Below, piece after piece: positions 24,722 to 28,520 of a stretch of 28,520 bases of DNA; position 1 is the first letter of the stretch, and every line of letters begins with the position of its first letter. Where the stretch lies: NCBI GenBank assembly GCA_964632015.1, contig CAZWAT010000011.1:1-28520 (forward strand), written 5' to 3'. A model generated the notes under the pieces. It saw only the letters and a program-made list of their open reading frames with translations, was not told where the DNA came from and ran no database searches. Made by a program: the position numbers and the translations under genes. This DNA is from JAAYCO01 sp964632015. GTDB taxonomy: Bacteria; Planctomycetota; Phycisphaerae; SM23-33.

Positions 24722-27160
24722 TCACCGATTGCGGAATTTGCGAGCGGCGATAATCGCCTGCCCAAGCGCCAGTCCTCCCGCGCCGGTGGGCACATTGCGA
24801 TGGCGAACGACCCGCAAGCCCGCGCTGGTAAGCTCGTCGGTGAGTTTGCGCGTCAGGTATCTGTTTGAAAAGCATCCTCCGCTCAAGGCGACGGTGTCAA
24901 CAGAAGATGCCTCGGCGGCCCGTATGGCAGCGTCCCCAACCAGCTTGGCGATGGTATTGTGAAACTTCGCCGCGATGACGCCAATTTCCTTTGCGCTGGT
25001 CAGGTCGCTGATAATGCCCTCCATCATCGCGCGGGGATCCATCACGAACGGCCCGTCTGTGGAAATGGTGGACATATAAACATCTCTAATACCGGGCGTA
25101 ATTGCCGACTCCAGCTTCATCGCCGCCTCGCCGGGATACGTGTTGGCGCGGGCGAGCCCTGTAAGCCAACTCGCTGCGTCGAACCATCGACCAAGCGCGC
25201 CCGACGGGGTGCAGTGCGTGTCAAGCTCGATCATTTCCATTGCACGGATCAGCACAAAAGCAGGAACCTTCAGGGGCCTGGCCCTTAGGTGATCGATGCA
25301 CGGCGCGCCAAAGGTCTCGTGCAGTATGCCAAGCGCGCTTCGCCATATCTCTCGCGTGCAGGTGGTGTTTCCGCCCGGAAGCGGCGTGCTGATGAGATGT
25401 CCAAGCCGGTCGAATCCGTTATCGTGAACCCGCAGAATTTCGCATCCCCACTCGGTATCGTCCGCGCCCCGTCCGCCGCCATCGCAGACTATCGCCACGG
25501 CGGGGGTGGTTATTCCGTTTTCGGAAAGGCAAGACACTGCGTGGGCGTGATGGTGATGCACCCGCACAAGCGGGGCGGAGGCTCTTGCGACGATCTGTCC
25601 TCGCCACCGGCGAAGAGCGTATTCGCTTGAAAGGAACCAAGGCTCGCAATCGGCGGCAATCACCTGGGGGGCAGCGTCGAACAGGTCTTCGAAGTGGCGT
25701 ATGGTGTTTATGAAATGCCTGTATGTTCTGCCGTCGCGCATATCTCCGATGTGTTCACCCAGAAGGGCGGTGTTTCCGCGAAGCAGACAGATTGCGTTAT
25801 CGATTTCGCCCCCAACCGCCAGAACCGTCGGCCCGTCTGGGTCAAGGCAGTCAAGTTCGACGGGAGTGGGGGTGGTGCCAAGCCCACGTTCAACCGTGCG
25901 GATATCGCCATCATCGCAAGAACGAAGCACGGTGTGTTCCAGTCGGCGTTCAATGGGGCGGTCGTGGGTCAGAATCGCATCGGCAATTCCGCCAAGCAGG
26001 GCGCATGCGGATTCGTCATCCTTCACCACGGGCTCATCGGTGTAATTGGCGGGGATCATCACCAGTGGCGGGGGCCAGGGGTCGCGTATTTGGGGTTTGC
26101 GGATCTCGTCGAGCTTGTCGAAGATCAGCACCTCAAGCCCTGTCGCCGGAAGCATCACACCCACCGCGTCAAGTCCTTCGGCTACTGGTGCAGCCAGTCG
26201 CACGCACCTTCGGGCAGGCTTCGAGAGCACGATATGACTGTAGAGGCTTTTTCCGTCGGCGGAGGTTCCGAACATAGGCAGGCGGGGTATTGCTGCTGAT
26301 GTGGGCATGATGACGACGGGCCTGGCGGGGCTTTGCAGCGCCTCGGCTGCCGAGGCATCGACCCTGCAAATGGATTTGGCGGACGCGGCGTCCTTGACCA
26401 TGACAGTGAACGGTTTGAAGTCGCGTTTTTTTCTTCGCCTGAGCCTTCGCACGGCGTAATCGTCATCGGCCCGACATGCAAGGTAATATCCGCCGATTCC
26501 CTTGATGGCGATTATCCGTCCCGACGCCAGCAGACGGGCGGATTCTTTCACGGCGTCTGTGGTCGAGATGTGCTGTCCGCTTGAATCGATCAACCTCGCC
26601 ACAGGCCCGCATCGTGGGCAGGATATATGTTCCATGTGATATCGTCTGTTGGAGGTGTCTTCGTATTCGGTCCGGCACCGCCTGCACATGGCAAAGCCCG
26701 ACATGGTGCTGGTGGATCGTTCAACAGGCGCAGCGGTGGTGATGGTGTACCTGGGTCCGCAGCAGTTGCACATGATGAACGGATCGCCAAACCGCCTGTT
26801 GGACGGGTCGTGCAGTTCACGTTTGCACTCGTCGCAAATGCCTGTATCAGCGGGTGTTGCATGTTGCAGGCGGCCGTGTCCCTCAAGCAGTTTGAACATG
26901 CCCTTTTCCTTCATGTTCAGGGGCAGTTTGCTTTTAACCACGCTGGTTGTGCGTGTGGACAGCAGTGCTTGCAGCCGTGTTGTGAAGGTTTCGATGCTGT
27001 GGGTCTCGCCCTGCACTTCGATGATTGCCTTGTCGTCTTCCATGCGAGCCCAGCCGGTGAGGCGCAGCTCCTGCGCAAGACGATAGAGAGAGGGCTTGAT
27101 ACTCGAATTCTCGACCAGACCCGAAATGATAAGACGGGTCCTGTTATTCTTCGAAAACAT
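24722..27160 (-). CDS. hypF: Carbamoyltransferase HypF ([NiFe]-hydrogenase maturation)
   Basis: The product is an 812-residue maturation factor that turns carbamoyl phosphate into the carbamoyl group transferred to HypE, the source of the CN ligands of [NiFe] hydrogenases. Domains in order: an acylphosphatase-like N-terminus (1-90), a zinc-finger pair (CDEC, CNCC, CRRC, CPRC; about 108-185), a YrdC-like domain (GRIIAIKGIGGYYLACRAD, KRDFKPFTVMVKD; about 195-395), and a Kae1-like domain (HHHHAHA, VALSGGCFSNRYL; about 440-805). The length is slightly above the usual 750. The acylphosphatase motif VQGVGFRP is replaced by VENSSIKPS, so the catalytic Arg is missing. ATG 27160 follows GGGAG, and a promoter is just upstream. 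No hydrogenase genes are in the window, so hypF is detached from its pathway here. Confidence 0.95.
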   Translation of the reverse strand: MFSKNNRTRLIISGLVENSSIKPSLYRLAQELRLTGWARMEDDKAIIEVQGETHSIETFTTRLQALLSTRTTSVVKSKLPLNMKEKGMFKLLEGHGRLQHATPADTGICDECKRELHDPSNRRFGDPFIMCNCCGPRYTITTAAPVERSTSTMSGFAMCRRCRTEYEDTSNRRYHMEHISCPRCGPVARLIDSSGQHISTTDAVKESARLLASGRIIAIKGIGGYYLACRADDDYAVRRLRRRKKRDFKPFTVMVKDAASAKSICRVDASAAEALQSPARPVVIMPTSAAIPRLPMFGTSADGKSLYSHIVLSKPARRCVRLAAPVAEGLDAVGVMLPATGLEVLIFDKLDEIRKPQIRDPWPPPLVMIPANYTDEPVVKDDESACALLGGIADAILTHDRPIERRLEHTVLRSCDDGDIRTVERGLGTTPTPVELDCLDPDGPTVLAVGGEIDNAICLLRGNTALLGEHIGDMRDGRTYRHFINTIRHFEDLFDAAPQVIAADCEPWFLSSEYALRRWRGQIVARASAPLVRVHHHHAHAVSCLSENGITTPAVAIVCDGGGRGADDTEWGCEILRVHDNGFDRLGHLISTPLPGGNTTCTREIWRSALGILHETFGAPCIDHLRARPLKVPAFVLIRAMEMIELDTHCTPSGALGRWFDAASWLTGLARANTYPGEAAMKLESAITPGIRDVYMSTISTDGPFVMDPRAMMEGIISDLTSAKEIGVIAAKFHNTIAKLVGDAAIRAAEASSVDTVALSGGCFSNRYLTRKLTDELTSAGLRVVRHRNVPTGAGGLALGQAIIAARKFRNR

Positions 27161-27218
27161 CCAGATAAACTCCCATCCCCGAACTGGTCGGGGTGTACAT
27201 CGTCCCCTTCGAGTTCAC

Positions 27219-27248
27219 ATTATAAAAAACCAGAGAAAGGCGGTTCAA
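27219..27248 (-). promoter_or_regulatory. Promoter of hypF
   Basis: On the minus strand TTGAAC (27248-27243) is separated by 18 bases from a perfect TATAAT (27224-27219). Transcription would begin near 27212, about 50 bases before the ATG at 27160. The -35 matches only four of six consensus positions. The promoter of the divergent gene at 27288 would have to lie in the same 127-base gap and was not identified. Confidence 0.6.
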
Positions 27249-27287
27249 TAGCAGTTACAATTCTCTATTACGACTAAGGAGTTATGA

Positions 27288-28055
27288 ATGACTGACAAAC
27301 TTGAGTGCCTGAAGCAATTCGTTCTTACCACCGCAGCCGGAAAGAGGCTCATCGCCAGGGCGATGCTTAAGCATCCAGCCATAGAACCGGTGCTTGAAAA
27401 GGGCACGCTGGTGATCGTTGCGGGAACCACCAACGGGTATATTGCTGAAGAGGTGCTCAAGGCCACCGGGCAGATGGAAGGTTTTTCGCGTCTGGGGTTC
27501 TGTCGTGGCAATGTGCTTGCGCCCGGAAGCAAAGGTTCGGGTGTGCCTTTTGCCGGCGATGTGGTGCTTGTGGATGGCAAGTGGCAAAAGGGCAAGCAGA
27601 TCTTCGATGTGGTTGGCGATTTGAAATGTGGCGACGTGATTCTTAAGGGCGCCAACGCCTTTGAACTTGAGACCGGCAGATGCGCCGTTCTGATTGGGCA
27701 TCCCGAGGGTGGAACGGCAACGGCGGGCATAACAGCCGTCGTGGGAAAAAGGGCGACAATGATATGTCCCGTCGGAGTTGAAAAGCGGGTCAGCGTGGGG
27801 ATAGACGATATTGCCGAGCTTCTCAACAGTACCGTTGCCCAAGGCCCGCGGATGCTGACCCTTCCGGGAAGGGCGTTTTGTGAACTCGATGCGATATCGC
27901 TTCTGTCAGGTGCGTCGGCGGAACTGGCGGCAGGGGGCGGCGTTCTTGGCGCCGAGGGTAGCGCATGGATAGCGGTTTATGGCGCACAGGAACATGTTGA
28001 CGACGCCCAGGGGCATATACAGGCTGTCATGAACGAGCCACTGTGCGAGATATAG
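27288..28055 (+). CDS. Conserved-looking protein of unknown function
   Basis: This is a 255-residue soluble protein with no signal peptide. ATG 27288 lies 6 bases after AAGGAG. The first half has short strand/turn motifs typical of a nucleotide- or ligand-binding alpha/beta fold: TLVIVAGTTNGYIAEEVLKATG, GDVVLVDGKWQKG. The second half has GDVILKGANAFE, CAVLIGHPEGGTATAGI, and ICPVGVEKRV. A glycine-rich stretch AAGGGVLGAEGSAW is near the C-terminus. I recall similar sequences as unnamed archaeal and anaerobe proteins, without a known activity, and could not assign a family. It is divergent from hypF and convergent with lpxI (3-base gap), so its context says little. Confidence 0.75.
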   Translation: MTDKLECLKQFVLTTAAGKRLIARAMLKHPAIEPVLEKGTLVIVAGTTNGYIAEEVLKATGQMEGFSRLGFCRGNVLAPGSKGSGVPFAGDVVLVDGKWQKGKQIFDVVGDLKCGDVILKGANAFELETGRCAVLIGHPEGGTATAGITAVVGKRATMICPVGVEKRVSVGIDDIAELLNSTVAQGPRMLTLPGRAFCELDAISLLSGASAELAAGGGVLGAEGSAWIAVYGAQEHVDDAQGHIQAVMNEPLCEI

Positions 28056-28058
28056 TTG

Positions 28059-28520
28059 TCACTGGGTGTTGAGCGGTCGCGGCAGGGGCCTGTCCGACCT
28101 GATGCCCATGACGGCGATATCGAGTTTGTCGGCCAGTTCCAATGTCGCCGCTTTGTCGACGATCATCGTCCTGCCCGCCTCGATGACCAGGCACGAGCAA
28201 TGCGAGTTTTTCAGATTGCGTATGGTCGCCGGTCCCACGGTGGGCACGTCGAATCGCATGTCCTGATTGGGGCGAGCGACCTTGATGAGTGTCCAGCCTC
28301 CGACGCGACAGAGCCTTCCCGCCCGTCGGATCATGGCGTCAGTGCCTTCGATCGCCTCGACGGCAATGATGTCAAGTTCACGCACCGCGATTGCCTGACC
28401 GATGTCAAGATCCGCCGACGCCTTTGCGATTCGCCACCCGAATTCGACATCCTCCCACAGTTTGCTCCTTATGGGCTTGCGGGTCATCAGACCTTCATCC
28501 GCAAGATGCTCATCGCAATA
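28059..28520 (-). CDS. lpxI: UDP-2,3-diacylglucosamine pyrophosphatase LpxI, C-terminal part
   Basis: This is the C-terminal 150 or so residues of an LpxI (DUF1009) enzyme, which hydrolyses UDP-2,3-diacylglucosamine to lipid X in lipid A synthesis. The pattern matches the C-terminal domain: FGWRIAKASADLDIGQAIAV, AVEAIEGTDAMIRRAG, ARPNQDMRFDVPTVGP, and EAGRTMIVDKA. The frame stays open through the window edge (residues YCDEHLADEGL before the Met at 28487), so the real start and the N-terminal domain lie outside and the Met is not the start. The stop is 3 bases from that of the convergent gene. It implies a lipid-A-type outer membrane in the organism. Confidence 0.9.
   Translation of the reverse strand, partial: YCDEHLADEGLMTRKPIRSKLWEDVEFGWRIAKASADLDIGQAIAVRELDIIAVEAIEGTDAMIRRAGRLCRVGGWTLIKVARPNQDMRFDVPTVGPATIRNLKNSHCSCLVIEAGRTMIVDKAATLELADKLDIAVMGIRSDRPLPRPLNTQ

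Overview
The window looks like a chromosome segment of a planctomycete, most likely of the Phycisphaerae type. The evidence is the combination of a PEP-CTERM exported protein, a DUF1559-like pseudopilin with the RRAFTLIELLVV prepilin motif, a DksA-like protein with a Lys-rich head and Asp-rich tail next to lspA, a DUF6677-like membrane protein, and several lineage-typical palindromic repeats. LpxI (lipid A synthesis) at the right edge points to a diderm cell with lipopolysaccharide. No tRNA, rRNA, CRISPR array, phage or transposase gene was seen.

Layout. (1) 1-7471, plus strand: an export and glycan-degradation block with a PEP-CTERM protein, a prepilin-like protein, a very large secreted LamG/CBM9-like/glycosidase protein and a GH130 glycoside phosphorylase. 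Two different repeat elements lie here, and one of them has extended the GH130 reading frame. (2) 7514-8090: a small TM1266-like (NikR C-domain-like) regulator followed after 3 bases by a recognisable 6S RNA, then the terminator of the opposing RRM gene. (3) 8114-14507, minus strand: glgP, a TraR/DksA-like gene coupled to lspA, a PfkB sugar kinase, an RNA cyclic phosphodiesterase (ThpR) and a glycine-rich RRM protein. (4) 14950-18414, plus strand: a secreted protein with a TPR-like C-terminus, then a translationally coupled pair made of a receiver-like protein and a GGDEF diguanylate cyclase. (5) 18437-20316, minus strand: aspartate kinase followed by a membrane-anchored SNase-like nuclease. 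(6) 20665-21386, plus strand: two overlapping small membrane-protein genes. (7) 21387-21869: non-coding DNA with a 51-base tandem repeat. (8) 21870-27160, minus strand: hypF, a HEAT-like protein and comF. (9) 27288-28520: a conserved protein I could not name, convergent with the C-terminal part of lpxI.

Two genes, hypF and the TM1266-like regulator, hint at hydrogenase metabolism encoded elsewhere. GlgP, the GH130 enzyme and the large glycosidase indicate a polysaccharide-based carbon economy. I did not find a clearly new multigene defence or mobile system. The best leads are the repeat elements, the 6S RNA neighbourhood, the atypical HypF, LysC and DksA sequences, the pseudo-receiver/GGDEF pair, and the unnamed protein at 27288.
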